The position numbers and the translations under genes are program-made. From an uncultured Frankineae bacterium (GTDB taxonomy: Bacteria; Actinomycetota; Actinomycetes; Mycobacteriales; SCTD01): a stretch of 21,003 nt of DNA. Of this stretch, positions 6,256 to 14,735 are shown piece by piece; within the stretch, counting starts at the first letter, position 1; the number at the start of each line of letters is the position of its first letter. The stretch lies in assembly GCA_902805805.1 (NCBI GenBank), contig CADCUE010000297.1:323-21325 (forward strand), written 5' to 3'. The notes under the pieces were generated by a model that was not told the origin of the DNA, ran no database searches, and saw nothing but the letters and a program-made list of their open reading frames with translations.

Positions 6256-9090
6256 TCAGGGCGCGGCGCCTTCCGTCGTCGTCACGAGCCGGGTCTTCGG
6301 GTCGTACGTGAAGGTGACCGGCCCGCCCTGGGTCGTGAGCGGGATGTTCGGGCCGTCGAACTTCCCGTCGGCACCGAAGTTCACCGTCCAGGCGTCGTCG
6401 TGCGCAATCTTGTACTCCCAGGTGCCGGCCGGGATGGCGAAGCTCGCGGACCAGGTGCCGGTGGCGGCGTCGAGGGCCAGCTCGGCCTTCGGGCAGTCGG
6501 GCTGCCAGTCGGACGCGCAGCCCATCTCGGAGTTGAGGTTGCCGGCGATCGACACGCTCGCCGGCTCCGGGATGACCCGCTCCTTGACCACGGGGTCACC
6601 GACGACGGCCGAGGTGCTCGCGGCGGCACGGTTGCCGGAGTGGTCCCGGACCACCGCCCGGTACTCCAGCAGGGTGCCCTTGGCCATCGCGCGGACGTCG
6701 TGGAACACGCGGTACGGAGCGTTGTCGTCCGTCCCGAGAGTGGTCCACTGCGCGGCGCCCAGCGGGCGGTAGGCGAAGGTCACCTGGTCGAAGCCGCCGC
6801 CGGGGACGTCGACGGCGATCTCGGCCCGGCCACCGACCGTGCTGCCGTTCTCCGCGGTGAAGTCGGGCGTCGGCGCCGTGCGCGCCCGCGGCAGGGGCGA
6901 GGCGGCGCGGTAGACGACGGCGGACAGGGCGGGGACCGTCACGGTCAGCGCCCCGTCGGCGTCCGTCCGGGCCCGTGCGGTGCCCGTCGGCCACACGCCC
7001 CGGAAGGAGCGGTCCGCGGCCTGGAACGTGTCGATCGTGACCGTCTGCGGCTGCTCCGAGTTGTTGGCGGCGACGACGTACTCGACGTCGTCGGCGTCGG
7101 CGATCCGGGAGAACGCGTACACGCCGGCGCTGGTCCCGGCGAGCCGGGTGACCTGGGTGCCGTCGGCCAGGGTCGGGTGCCGGTCGCGCAGCTGCGAGAG
7201 CTCGCGCAGGTGGCGGTAGAGCGGGTGCGTGCTGTTGAAGTTGGACACCGCGGTGGTCGCGGAGGTGCCGATGAGGTCGTCGTCGTTGTACTCCGGCACC
7301 CGGGACGCGAACATGTCCTGCCGCGCGAGCTGGTCGTTGCCGTCACCCACGAAGCCCTGCTCGTCGCCGTAGTAGACGACCGGCTGACCGCGCGTGAGGT
7401 ACATCAGCGAGTGCGCCAGCTGGTCGCGCTCGAGCAGCTCGTCGCCGCTCATGGTGTCGTCGCTCTGCTTGAGGAACAGCCCGATGCGCCCCATGTCGTG
7501 GTTGCCCAGGAACGTCGGCAGCGAGTAGGCGTTGGAGTCGGCGTCGGTGTACCAGTCGTCGGCGGCGAAGAAGTCCGCCAGGCCGTCGGTGCGCCGGCCC
7601 TTCGCGAACTCGGTGGCCGCGTTCTGGAAGCCGAAGTCGAGGGTGGCCTGCAGCTTGCCCTCGGTGGTGTAGGAGGAGGTCTTGGCCGGGTCGTTGCTGT
7701 AGACCTCGCCGAAGGAGAAGAAGTCGTCGTTGCCGGCCGCGGCGGCGTGCTCCTGGATGGCCGGCGCGAAGTCCTGCCAGAACTCCATGTTGACGTGCTT
7801 GACGGTGTCGATGCGGAAGCCGTCGATGCCGAAGTCGACCCACGCCTCGTAGATGTCCTTCATCCCGTCGACGACCTCGGGGCGCTCGGTGAACAGGTCG
7901 TCGAGGCCGACGAAGTCGCCGTACTCGTCGGACTCGCCGCCGTCGAACTTCGCGTTGCCGCGGTTGTGGTACATCGTCGGGTCGTTGAGCCAGGCCGGCA
8001 CCTTGACCGTCGCGTCCGACGCCGCCGGGAACACCGGCGTGTAGGGGAAGGACACCTGCGCGTCCAGTGCCGGGAAGGTCTCCGTGCCGGCGAAGTCCCG
8101 GTCGTCGAAGGGCGTGCCGGCCGCATCGCGGTAGGGCTCGACCTTCTCGTCGGTCCGGTCGGCCTGCTCGGTCTTGTAGATGTAGTCCGAGCTGCCCTCG
8201 GCGTACGAGATCACGTCGGCCGTGTGGTTGGTGATGATGTCGAAGAAGACCTTCATCCCACGCTCGTGCGCCTCGTCGATGAGCTGCTCGAGCTCGGCGT
8301 TCGTGCCCAGGTGCGGGTCGATCTGCGTGAAGTCGGTGATCCAGTAGCCGTGGTAGCCGGCGGACATGTCGGCGCCGGTGCCCTGCACCGGCTTGTTCTT
8401 GAACGACGGCGTCAGCCAGATCGCCGTCGTCCCCATCCCCTCGATGTAGTCGAGGCGGTTCAGGATGCCGCGCAGGTCACCGCCGTGGTACCAGCCCTTG
8501 GCCGTGGGGTCGAAGCCGCTCTTCTCCTTGACGGCCGGCAGGCCGCCGAGGTCGTTGCCGGGGTCGCCGTTCTCGAAGCGGTCGGCCATGACGAAGTAGA
8601 AGCGCTCGCGGGTGAGGTCCTCGCGCAGGGACTGCTGCGCGAGCAGCCGGTCGCCGCGCTCGCGGACCGCGGGGGCCACCGCGGGGGTGGCCGTGACCCG
8701 GTGCGCGTCGGCGTCGTAGGTGAAGCGGACCTGTGCCGGCTCGAGCAGCACCAGCGGGATGTTGGCGCCCCCGCCGTCCAGGCCGTAGCTCTCGGCCCAG
8801 TCGCCGTTCAGGCGGACCTTGTACTCGTAGCTCCCGGCCGGCAGCGCGGCGACGAAGGAGAACGTGCTCTCGCCGGCCTTGGCCGTGAGATCCGTGAGCT
8901 CGCACGCCGTGTCCCAGTCGGAGGCGCAGCCGAGCTCCTCCTGCAGCGAGCCCATGAGGGTGACGCGTTCCGGGAAGGGGGTGTGCTCGGCAGCGGCCGG
9001 CGTCGCAGCGGCGGCTGCAGTCAGCGCGAGCGTGCCGGTCAGGGCAGCGAGGGACAGTCGCCGGGAGCGGCGACGAGGGGATGAGCGCAC
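6256..9090 (-). CDS. Secreted GH13 alpha-amylase/pullulanase-type glycosidase with two X25 modules
   Basis: 944 residues from the GTG at 9090, which has GGAGA 4 bases before it. The frame reaches an ATG at 9156, but those extra codons lack gene-like bias and a ribosome site. The Sec signal peptide has an RRRSRR n-region, an alanine-rich core and a PAAA|EHTP cut. An X25-type module (about 35-135) carries GCASDW. The GH13 barrel shows DIITNH (284-289), GFRIDTVKH with the Asp428 nucleophile, FSFGEVYS with the Glu462 acid/base, and FLGNHDMGR with Asp532. All catalytic residues are present. A C-terminal beta domain follows, then a region like fibronectin/CBM linkers. A second X25 module (about 843-938), also with GCASDW, ends the protein. 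It should hydrolyse starch or pullulan outside the cell; the exact linkage specificity is not readable. Confidence 0.93.
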   Translation of the reverse strand: MRSSPRRRSRRLSLAALTGTLALTAAAAATPAAAEHTPFPERVTLMGSLQEELGCASDWDTACELTDLTAKAGESTFSFVAALPAGSYEYKVRLNGDWAESYGLDGGGANIPLVLLEPAQVRFTYDADAHRVTATPAVAPAVRERGDRLLAQQSLREDLTRERFYFVMADRFENGDPGNDLGGLPAVKEKSGFDPTAKGWYHGGDLRGILNRLDYIEGMGTTAIWLTPSFKNKPVQGTGADMSAGYHGYWITDFTQIDPHLGTNAELEQLIDEAHERGMKVFFDIITNHTADVISYAEGSSDYIYKTEQADRTDEKVEPYRDAAGTPFDDRDFAGTETFPALDAQVSFPYTPVFPAASDATVKVPAWLNDPTMYHNRGNAKFDGGESDEYGDFVGLDDLFTERPEVVDGMKDIYEAWVDFGIDGFRIDTVKHVNMEFWQDFAPAIQEHAAAAGNDDFFSFGEVYSNDPAKTSSYTTEGKLQATLDFGFQNAATEFAKGRRTDGLADFFAADDWYTDADSNAYSLPTFLGNHDMGRIGLFLKQSDDTMSGDELLERDQLAHSLMYLTRGQPVVYYGDEQGFVGDGNDQLARQDMFASRVPEYNDDDLIGTSATTAVSNFNSTHPLYRHLRELSQLRDRHPTLADGTQVTRLAGTSAGVYAFSRIADADDVEYVVAANNSEQPQTVTIDTFQAADRSFRGVWPTGTARARTDADGALTVTVPALSAVVYRAASPLPRARTAPTPDFTAENGSTVGGRAEIAVDVPGGGFDQVTFAYRPLGAAQWTTLGTDDNAPYRVFHDVRAMAKGTLLEYRAVVRDHSGNRAAASTSAVVGDPVVKERVIPEPASVSIAGNLNSEMGCASDWQPDCPKAELALDAATGTWSASFAIPAGTWEYKIAHDDAWTVNFGADGKFDGPNIPLTTQGGPVTFTYDPKTRLVTTTEGAAP

Positions 9091-9161
9091 AGGGTCTCCA
9101 AGGGGCGCGCGGGTGAGGCGCGTCACACTACGGAGATCTGCGGACACGTGCTGCATACGAA

Positions 9162-9203
9162 GTGCCGGGGGCCCGCCGCGTCGGACGCAGCGGGCCCCGG
9201 CAC
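9162..9203 (-). terminator. Terminator hairpin after the membrane protein gene
   Basis: GTGCCGGGGGCCCGC (9162-9176) pairs with GCGGGCCCCGGCAC (9190-9203) with a single bulged G, and the loop can extend the stem through GCG/CGC. It follows the stop of the minus-strand membrane-protein gene by 7 bases. It separates that gene from the amylase gene's upstream region. Confidence 0.8.
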
Positions 9204-9210
9204 GCCGAGG

Positions 9211-9960
9211 TCAGACGACCGGGGGCGTCCCCGGAGCGGCGCCGTGCGGGCTGCCGTCGTGCGCCGTGACCACCGGGGTGACGGTCGGCGTCGGCGAGGT
9301 GATCACCGGCGGCGCCGGGTAGGCCGAGGCCTGCGACGACCGGTTCTTCGAGCGGCGGGACGCCAGGACGCCGACGGCCGTCGCACCGAGCGCCGGCAGG
9401 AGCAGCGAGCTCCGGCTGGACACGCCCTTGACGACCCCGGGCAGGACCTGCCCTGCGCGCTGCTGCTCCTCGTGCCAGGCACCGAGACCGACGATGGCGC
9501 CGGCGAGCAGCGGGTTGAGCCACTGCACGAGCTTGAGCTGCTGCTGCGTCTTCGCCACGTCGGGCGGGGTGGACGCGCCGGGCTCGGTCGCGCCCCGGAC
9601 CGGCACGGGACCGGCCGCGGCCATCTTGCGGTTGAGCGCCGCGCTCCAGGCCGCGACGCCCAGCGCCGCACCGGTCACCCCCGTCTTGATCGCGGTGGAG
9701 CGGCCCACGCCCTCCTGCGTGCGCACCCGCGACCAGTCGGTGACGAGCAGACCGGTGCCGCCGACGAGGTGCGCCGCCACCGCAGCCGTGTTGACCGGCG
9801 CCCAGCGCGACCACCCGGCGGTCGAGGCCCGGGCGCGCTCGGTCGGGTCGTCGAGCTGCGAGGCAGCGGCGTTGAGGCTGGTGGCTCCCATCAGGGAGCC
9901 GCCGAACCAGGCTGCCGCCCCGACGTCGTGCAGGAAGTGGATGATCGGATGCGAAGACAC
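9211..9960 (-). CDS. Membrane protein of unknown function, four predicted helices and Pro/Thr-rich tail
   Basis: 249 residues. The N-terminal segment (IIHFLHDVGAAAWFGGSLMG) is amphipathic to hydrophobic. Hydrophobic stretches follow around residues 55-75 (VNTAAVAAHLVGGTGLLV), 85-103, 145-165 (LNPLLAGAIVGLGAW) and 180-200 (LLLPALGATAVGVLA). A basic stop-transfer, RRSKNR, then leads to a proline- and threonine-rich tail of about 40 residues. I recognise no family; the N-terminus vaguely recalls DoxX- or DUF4149-like proteins, without real support. The GTG start at 9960 is chosen because GGAGGT lies 4 bases upstream and codon bias begins there. A longer frame reaches further upstream but runs across the permease terminator. 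It is a single gene, with its own terminator downstream. Confidence 0.7.
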   Translation of the reverse strand: MSSHPIIHFLHDVGAAAWFGGSLMGATSLNAAASQLDDPTERARASTAGWSRWAPVNTAAVAAHLVGGTGLLVTDWSRVRTQEGVGRSTAIKTGVTGAALGVAAWSAALNRKMAAAGPVPVRGATEPGASTPPDVAKTQQQLKLVQWLNPLLAGAIVGLGAWHEEQQRAGQVLPGVVKGVSSRSSLLLPALGATAVGVLASRRSKNRSSQASAYPAPPVITSPTPTVTPVVTAHDGSPHGAAPGTPPVV

Positions 9961-10104
9961 GTGTACCTCCGGAGTGTCGGACCGCCGCGGTGCGGGCCGG
10001 GGTGCGGATCGCCCTACCCGGTCAGCCGCGGACGAGACCGCCGGCGTCGACGTGTCACCCCTCGCCGTGACGGTGGTCGTCGCGGTCAGACGCACCCGGA
10101 CGCG

Positions 10105-10140
10105 CCGCGACCGACGTCCGGAGCGGGACGTCGGTCGCGG
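10105..10140 (-). terminator. Terminator of the glycolate cluster
   Basis: Perfect 15-bp arms (10105-10119 and 10126-10140, core ACCGACGT) with a 6-base loop stand 38 bases after the stop of the Nramp-related transporter gene. There is no T-tract. It marks the likely end of the whole minus-strand cluster. The rest of 9961-10178 holds only the ribosome site of the next gene. Confidence 0.8.
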
Positions 10141-10178
10141 GCGGAGCTCCCGGCAGCGAGCCGGGGCGGGCGGACGGG

Positions 10179-11648
10179 TCAGCCGCCGCCGGTGAGCTTG
10201 CCGAACTGGTCCACGAGCAGGACGGCCGAGAAGAAGCCGTAGAACAGCACGGCCCACATCAGTGCAGCCAGGCGGCCGCCGCCGGTCCGGATCTCGGTCG
10301 GGAGCGTGAACCGGTTGAGCTGGATCAGCAGGCACGAGTAGACGAACATGACCAGGCCGTTCAGGGAGCTGGCGATGACCAGCAGCACGATCGGCTGGGT
10401 GAAGCCGGACAGCAGGATGGTCGAGCCGAAAGCGATCTCCAGCCAGACGACCGTGAAGTAGATCTTGCTCTCGCTCCACTTCCGGCTGTCGCGCAGCGGG
10501 CCCGTCTTCAGGACGTCGGCGACGACGCGGCCGACCATGTCGAGCACGGCGAGGTTGGTCGAGAACAGCACCACCGTGCCGACCAGCCAGAAGACCGTCG
10601 ACAGCCAGTCGCCCTGCTGCGCCCCGAGCTCCTCGCCCTGCAGCCGGATGAAGTCGAAGCTCTCCGCCTCGTTGGTGCCGACGCCGATGGTGACCGCAGT
10701 GAGCGTCATGAAGGCCAGCAGCGCGATCAGTCCGATGACGAAGAAGGTCGTGAACTGCTCCCGGTCGGCGACGCGCCACCAGCCGCGCCAGCGGCGCATG
10801 TTCTCCTCGTCGCGGCGGAAGACGAAGCCGGTGGTGGGCGCCGCCACCTCCTCGCCGGTGAACGGCGAGACCACCTTGGGCAGCCTGGCCCCCATGCCCA
10901 GGCCCTTGTCGCGCACCCAGTTGGACTGCACCAGGTTGAGCGCGCCGCCGGCGCCGGCGAACGCGATGGCACCCAGGAGCGCGGCCGTGCCCACCTCGGG
11001 AACGGCGTCGGGGATCTTGCCGGCGTCGAGGAAGCCCTGGCCGAGCGCGCTGTAGCCGTCGGCGCCGAGCAGGAAGAGCACGATGTAGACGAGGAACAGC
11101 ACGATGACCGCGACCATGAAGAACTGGATCTTCTCGACGGTCTGGTAGACCACCGGCGACACCGTGAGCACGAGCCCGATCAGCACCAGCACGCCGATCG
11201 TGATGTAGGGGATGGCGCCCTCGCCGAAGCCGAAGACGAAGCTGAGGGTGGTCGTCCCCCCGGTCGCCCAGCCGGGCCACGCCCACGGGACGACGGTCAT
11301 GACGATGAACAGCCAGCTCCAGGGCTTCCACAGCCGCGTGAAGCCGGTGACCGCTGTCTCACCGGTCGCGAGGGTGTAGCGCTCGATCTCCATGTTGAGG
11401 AAGTACTGGGTGGCCACGCCGATGACGACGAGCCACACGACCACCATGCCGACCTGCGACACGATGAAGGGCCACAGCACGAACTCCCCGGAGCCGATGG
11501 CGCCGGCCAGCAGCAGGACGCTGGGGCCGATGACCTGCCGGATCGGCAGCGGCTCGGGGAGGTCGGCGTACGGAACGGCGGGGAGCGCCTTGCTCGGCAG
11601 CTCCGTCGCGAGGGTGCCGGCTTCTCGCCGGGATGCGCTCGATGACAC
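10179..11648 (-). CDS. Nramp-related (LeuT-fold) membrane transporter, candidate glycolate/organic-acid carrier
   Basis: 489 residues with about 11 hydrophobic segments. The first reads GPSVLLLAGAIGSGEF and the sixth region AIAFAGAGGALNLVQSNW; both align with TM1 and TM6 of Nramp transporters. The metal-coordinating motifs are absent: DPGN is GSGE, and MPHN is GALN. A long cytoplasmic loop (about residues 260-300, rich in charged residues) follows TM6. The frame extends 31 codons upstream to an ATG at 11741, but that stretch has many A/T third bases. GTG 11648 has GGAGA 4 bases upstream and is preferred. It is the last gene of the glycolate cluster, 105 bases after GlcF, where E. coli places glycolate permease GlcA. 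I infer uptake of glycolate or a related acid. Divalent metal transport remains possible but lacks its ligands. Confidence 0.75.
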   Translation of the reverse strand: MSSSASRREAGTLATELPSKALPAVPYADLPEPLPIRQVIGPSVLLLAGAIGSGEFVLWPFIVSQVGMVVVWLVVIGVATQYFLNMEIERYTLATGETAVTGFTRLWKPWSWLFIVMTVVPWAWPGWATGGTTTLSFVFGFGEGAIPYITIGVLVLIGLVLTVSPVVYQTVEKIQFFMVAVIVLFLVYIVLFLLGADGYSALGQGFLDAGKIPDAVPEVGTAALLGAIAFAGAGGALNLVQSNWVRDKGLGMGARLPKVVSPFTGEEVAAPTTGFVFRRDEENMRRWRGWWRVADREQFTTFFVIGLIALLAFMTLTAVTIGVGTNEAESFDFIRLQGEELGAQQGDWLSTVFWLVGTVVLFSTNLAVLDMVGRVVADVLKTGPLRDSRKWSESKIYFTVVWLEIAFGSTILLSGFTQPIVLLVIASSLNGLVMFVYSCLLIQLNRFTLPTEIRTGGGRLAALMWAVLFYGFFSAVLLVDQFGKLTGGG

Positions 11649-11753
11649 GTCGTCTCCAGGCTGACGCGGAGCGCCCGTTGCACTCCCGTGCGCGAGACCG
11701 TAGGTCCCCCGTACCGAAGTAGCAAGAGTCACATCCGCCACACTGGCAACTCG

Positions 11754-13442
11754 TCAGGCGGTGGACGTCGCCGTCGTCGTGTCGGCGGGCGGCCGCGTCA
11801 GGGCCTGGTCGCCCGCTGGGCGGGTGAGGGCCGTGCCCGGTCCGTTGAGCGCGCTCTCGAGCAGCTGCTCGACCGGGACCCCGCGGATCGAGGCGTCCAG
11901 GACCTGCACGGTGTGCGCGACCGGCATGCGCTGACCCATGCGGGCGAGCGTCGTGGCGACCTGCATCCAGCACCCGGGGTTGGCGGTCACCATGATGTCG
12001 GCGCCGGTCGCGAGCACGGCCTTGGCCTTGCGCTCACCGAGCTCGCGCGCCGGCTCGGGGTGCAGCATGTTGTAGGTGCCGGCGCTGCCGCAGCAGATCT
12101 CGGCCTCGGTCAGCTCCTCGAGCTCCACTCCGGGGATGGCGCGCAGCTGGCGACGGGGCTGCTCGCGGATGCCCTGGGCGTGCGCGAGGTGGCAGGCGTC
12201 CTGGTAGGCGACCTTCAGCGCGAGCGGGTGGCGCTCGGCCGCCGGACCCATCTCGTCGAGCAGCTCGGTGACGTCGCGGACCTTGGCGGCGAGCGCCTCC
12301 GCACGGGTGCTCCAGCTCTGCGCCCAGCCCGGCTCGTCGCGCAGCTGGTGGCCGTACTCCTTGAGGTTGGAGCCGCAGCCGGCGGCGTTGACGACGATGG
12401 TGTCGACACCGGAGCGCTCGAAGGTGCGGATCACCTGCTTGGCGAAGTCGACCGCCTGCTGCTCGCGGCCGCCGTGCGCCGACAGCGCGCCGCAGCAGCT
12501 CTGCCGCTGCGGCACGACGACGTCGCAGCCCTCGGCGGCCAGCACGCGGACGGTGGCGGCGTTGACGTCGGGGAAGAAGGTGCCCTGCACGCAGCCGGTG
12601 AGCAGGCCGACCGTGCGCCGGCGGGTGCCGACGGCCGGGGTGAAGGCCGGGATCTTCTCGGCCTTGCCGAGCTTGGGGGCCAGCGACTCCATCGCCTGCA
12701 GCGGCGCGGGCAGCCGCGACAGCAGACCGCTCCTGGCCAGCAGCCGGCTCAGCCCGCTGGCCTGGTAGGCGCGCAGCGGGCCGCGTACGACCTTGAGCCG
12801 ACGGGGGTAGGGGAACAGGCTGTAGATCAGGTCGCGGTAGAGCTTCTCGGCACGCGGGCGCTCGTAGCGGCGCTCGATCTGCGAGCGGGTCGCGTCGATG
12901 AGCTTGTCGTACTGCACACCGGACGGGCACGCGGTGACGCAGGCCATGCAGCCGAGGCACTGGTCGAGGTGGCGCGTCATCGACGCGTCCATGGGCTCGC
13001 CCTCCAGGCCCTCCTTCATGAGGTAGATGCGCCCGCGGGGGCTGTCCATCTCCTCGCCCCACAGGACGTACGTGGGGCAGGTCGGCAGGCAGAAGCCGCA
13101 GTGCACGCAGTCGCCGATCAGAGCGGCGTCCGGCGGGTGGTGCTCGTCGAAGGCGGGGGACAGCGGTGCGCCGACCCCGGGCAGCCCCAGCGGGACGGTC
13201 GTCCCGACCGTCGCGGCGGCGGTGCTGGCCGGCAGGGCGATGTCCTGCATCACGTCGAGCGGACGGCGTGCGCCGACGACGTTGGACGGGGCCGAGTCGG
13301 CGGCGCGCTCGGCCCCCGTGCGGGTGCCGTCCGGCAGGTCGTCGGCGGACGCCCGCACCGGCGCGGTGCCGCGGGAGGCGCCGGGCGCTCCAGCGGGCGG
13401 CGAGTCGCCGGCCGGTCCGCTGCCAGGGGTGATCTCGGTCAT
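11754..13442 (-). CDS. glcF: Glycolate oxidase iron-sulfur subunit (GlcF-like)
   Basis: 562 residues. Two [4Fe-4S] motifs are complete: Cys112, 115, 118, 122 (CVHCGFCLPTC) and Cys162, 165, 168, 172 (CLGCMACVTAC). Two CCG domains follow: GCVQGTFFPD with SCCGALSAHG, and DACHLAHAQG with ICCGSAGTYNM. With GlcD and GlcE it would pass electrons from glycolate to the respiratory chain at the membrane. E. coli GlcF is about 407 residues; this one has an extra N-terminal region of about 105 residues rich in Pro, Ala and Gly, and a Thr/Ala-rich C-terminal tail. Codon bias is normal in both, so they are probably translated. Only a weak purine-rich stretch (GAGAG) precedes the ATG. A lactate-utilisation LldE/LldF-type role is less likely given the adjacent GlcD/GlcE. 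Confidence 0.9.
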   Translation of the reverse strand: MTEITPGSGPAGDSPPAGAPGASRGTAPVRASADDLPDGTRTGAERAADSAPSNVVGARRPLDVMQDIALPASTAAATVGTTVPLGLPGVGAPLSPAFDEHHPPDAALIGDCVHCGFCLPTCPTYVLWGEEMDSPRGRIYLMKEGLEGEPMDASMTRHLDQCLGCMACVTACPSGVQYDKLIDATRSQIERRYERPRAEKLYRDLIYSLFPYPRRLKVVRGPLRAYQASGLSRLLARSGLLSRLPAPLQAMESLAPKLGKAEKIPAFTPAVGTRRRTVGLLTGCVQGTFFPDVNAATVRVLAAEGCDVVVPQRQSCCGALSAHGGREQQAVDFAKQVIRTFERSGVDTIVVNAAGCGSNLKEYGHQLRDEPGWAQSWSTRAEALAAKVRDVTELLDEMGPAAERHPLALKVAYQDACHLAHAQGIREQPRRQLRAIPGVELEELTEAEICCGSAGTYNMLHPEPARELGERKAKAVLATGADIMVTANPGCWMQVATTLARMGQRMPVAHTVQVLDASIRGVPVEQLLESALNGPGTALTRPAGDQALTRPPADTTTATSTA

Positions 13443-13516
13443 GCGGCTCTCTCGGTCATCTGTCCATCTCCGTCAGCCAGCCGGGTCGTCGTCGTCACGT
13501 GTCGGGCTCCTGCGCG

Positions 13517-14704
13517 CTACAGCCCTCCCACGAAGCGACCCGGTGACATCCGCCGCTCGGGGTCGAAGCGGTCCTTGACGCGGCGCATGAGGCCGAGGGC
13601 ATCGCCGATCGGGCCCCAGTGGTCCAACCCGTCGCGCAGCTCGTCCGGGGCGCTCAGGACGACGGCGCTGCCGTCGAACGGCGCGATCGCCGCGCGCAGG
13701 GCGGACACCGCCTCGATCGCCTCTGCGCCGGGGACCGCGGCGTAGGTGACTCCGGTCGCCGCCGAGGCGCTGACCGGGCTGTCGGCGGGCAGCGCAGCCA
13801 GCACGTCGGGCAGCGCAGTCGGCAGGTGGGCGATGCGCAGCACGACGTCGTCGGTCCCGCCGGGGCGCCGGCCGGCCTCGTCCGGGACGTCGTCCGAGAC
13901 GGTCCCGCCGCCGAGCAGCTCGATCGCGGTGCTCGCCTGCGCCGTCACCGACTCGGCGATCGACTCGAACGCGACCACCAGGCGGCCGCCGCCGCCGGCC
14001 GTGCCGACGAGCTCCACCAGCGACGGCGTGAGGGTCGACCGCGTCAGGCGCACCGCCAGCGGTCCGGCCTGCGCCGCGTCGGCGAGCTCGACGACGACGA
14101 CCCGGCGGGCAGGCGCCACCGGGTGCAGGCGCCAGGTGGTGGACACGACCACGCCGAGACTGCCGTGGGCGCCGGTGTAGAGCTTGCCGAGGTCGTAGCC
14201 GGCGACGTTCTTGACGACCTTGCCACCCGCGGACGCGACCGTGCCGTCGGCCAGGACGACGGTCGTGCCGATGAGCAGGTCCCGCGCCGTGCCGTACTTC
14301 AGGCGGCGAGGGCCGGAGGCGTTGGCGCTGACGATCCCGCCGAGCGTCGCGCCGGACTCCGGCGGGTCCAGCCCGAGCAGCTGCCCGTGCTCGCCGAGCT
14401 GCGACTGCAGGTCCCCGAGCCGCACGCCGGCCTCGGCGATGACGACCAGGTCCCCGGCCACGTGCTCGACGACCCGGTCGAGCGCGGTCGTGTCGAGCAG
14501 CAGGTCGCACGAGGTGGGCGGCGCGGCCCAGGAGGTCTTGGTGCCGGCGCCGACCGGCACGACGGTGAGCCCGTCGGCGGCCGCCGCGCGCATCACCTCG
14601 GCGACCTCGTCGACGCTGGTCGGGCGCACCACCTCGCGGGGGACGACCCCGCGGACGGCGTCGTCCGCGCCACCCGGCCGCCGGCTCGCGGCCACCGTCG
14701 TCAT
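13517..14704 (-). CDS. glcE: Glycolate oxidase FAD-binding subunit GlcE
   Basis: 395 residues (E. coli GlcE about 350). It is a PCMH-type FAD-binding protein: VPVGAGTKTSW (50-60) binds the FAD pyrophosphate, GATLGGIVSANASGPRRLKYG (118-138) and VVKNVAGYDLGKLYTGAHGSLGV (163-185) are typical of GlcE. The C-terminal FAD-linked oxidase region is short, and ends with RVKDRFDPERRMSPGRFVGGL. It lies between GlcD (31 bases upstream) and GlcF (74 bases downstream) in the E. coli order D-E-F. GlcE alone is not known to be active; it works as part of GlcDEF. The ATG at 14704 lacks a strong ribosome site. Confidence 0.92.
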   Translation of the reverse strand: MTTVAASRRPGGADDAVRGVVPREVVRPTSVDEVAEVMRAAAADGLTVVPVGAGTKTSWAAPPTSCDLLLDTTALDRVVEHVAGDLVVIAEAGVRLGDLQSQLGEHGQLLGLDPPESGATLGGIVSANASGPRRLKYGTARDLLIGTTVVLADGTVASAGGKVVKNVAGYDLGKLYTGAHGSLGVVVSTTWRLHPVAPARRVVVVELADAAQAGPLAVRLTRSTLTPSLVELVGTAGGGGRLVVAFESIAESVTAQASTAIELLGGGTVSDDVPDEAGRRPGGTDDVVLRIAHLPTALPDVLAALPADSPVSASAATGVTYAAVPGAEAIEAVSALRAAIAPFDGSAVVLSAPDELRDGLDHWGPIGDALGLMRRVKDRFDPERRMSPGRFVGGL

Positions 14705-14735
14705 CCCGAGTCCCCGCTCGTCGGAACACCGCTCA

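Noticed and set aside
9091..9156. Longer N-terminus for the amylase starting at ATG 9156
   Set aside because: No ribosome site and weak codon bias; GTG 9090 has GGAGA and starts directly before the signal peptide's basic region.
9211..11331. One 706-codon frame covering the membrane protein and much of the transporter gene in another frame
   Set aside because: Only its end (9211-9960) is real; the upstream part is antiregister shadow of the transporter gene and crosses a terminator hairpin.
11649..11741. Longer N-terminus for the Nramp-related transporter starting at ATG 11741
   Set aside because: About half of these codons end in A or T, unlike the genes here, and the GTG at 11648 has a GGAGA ribosome site.
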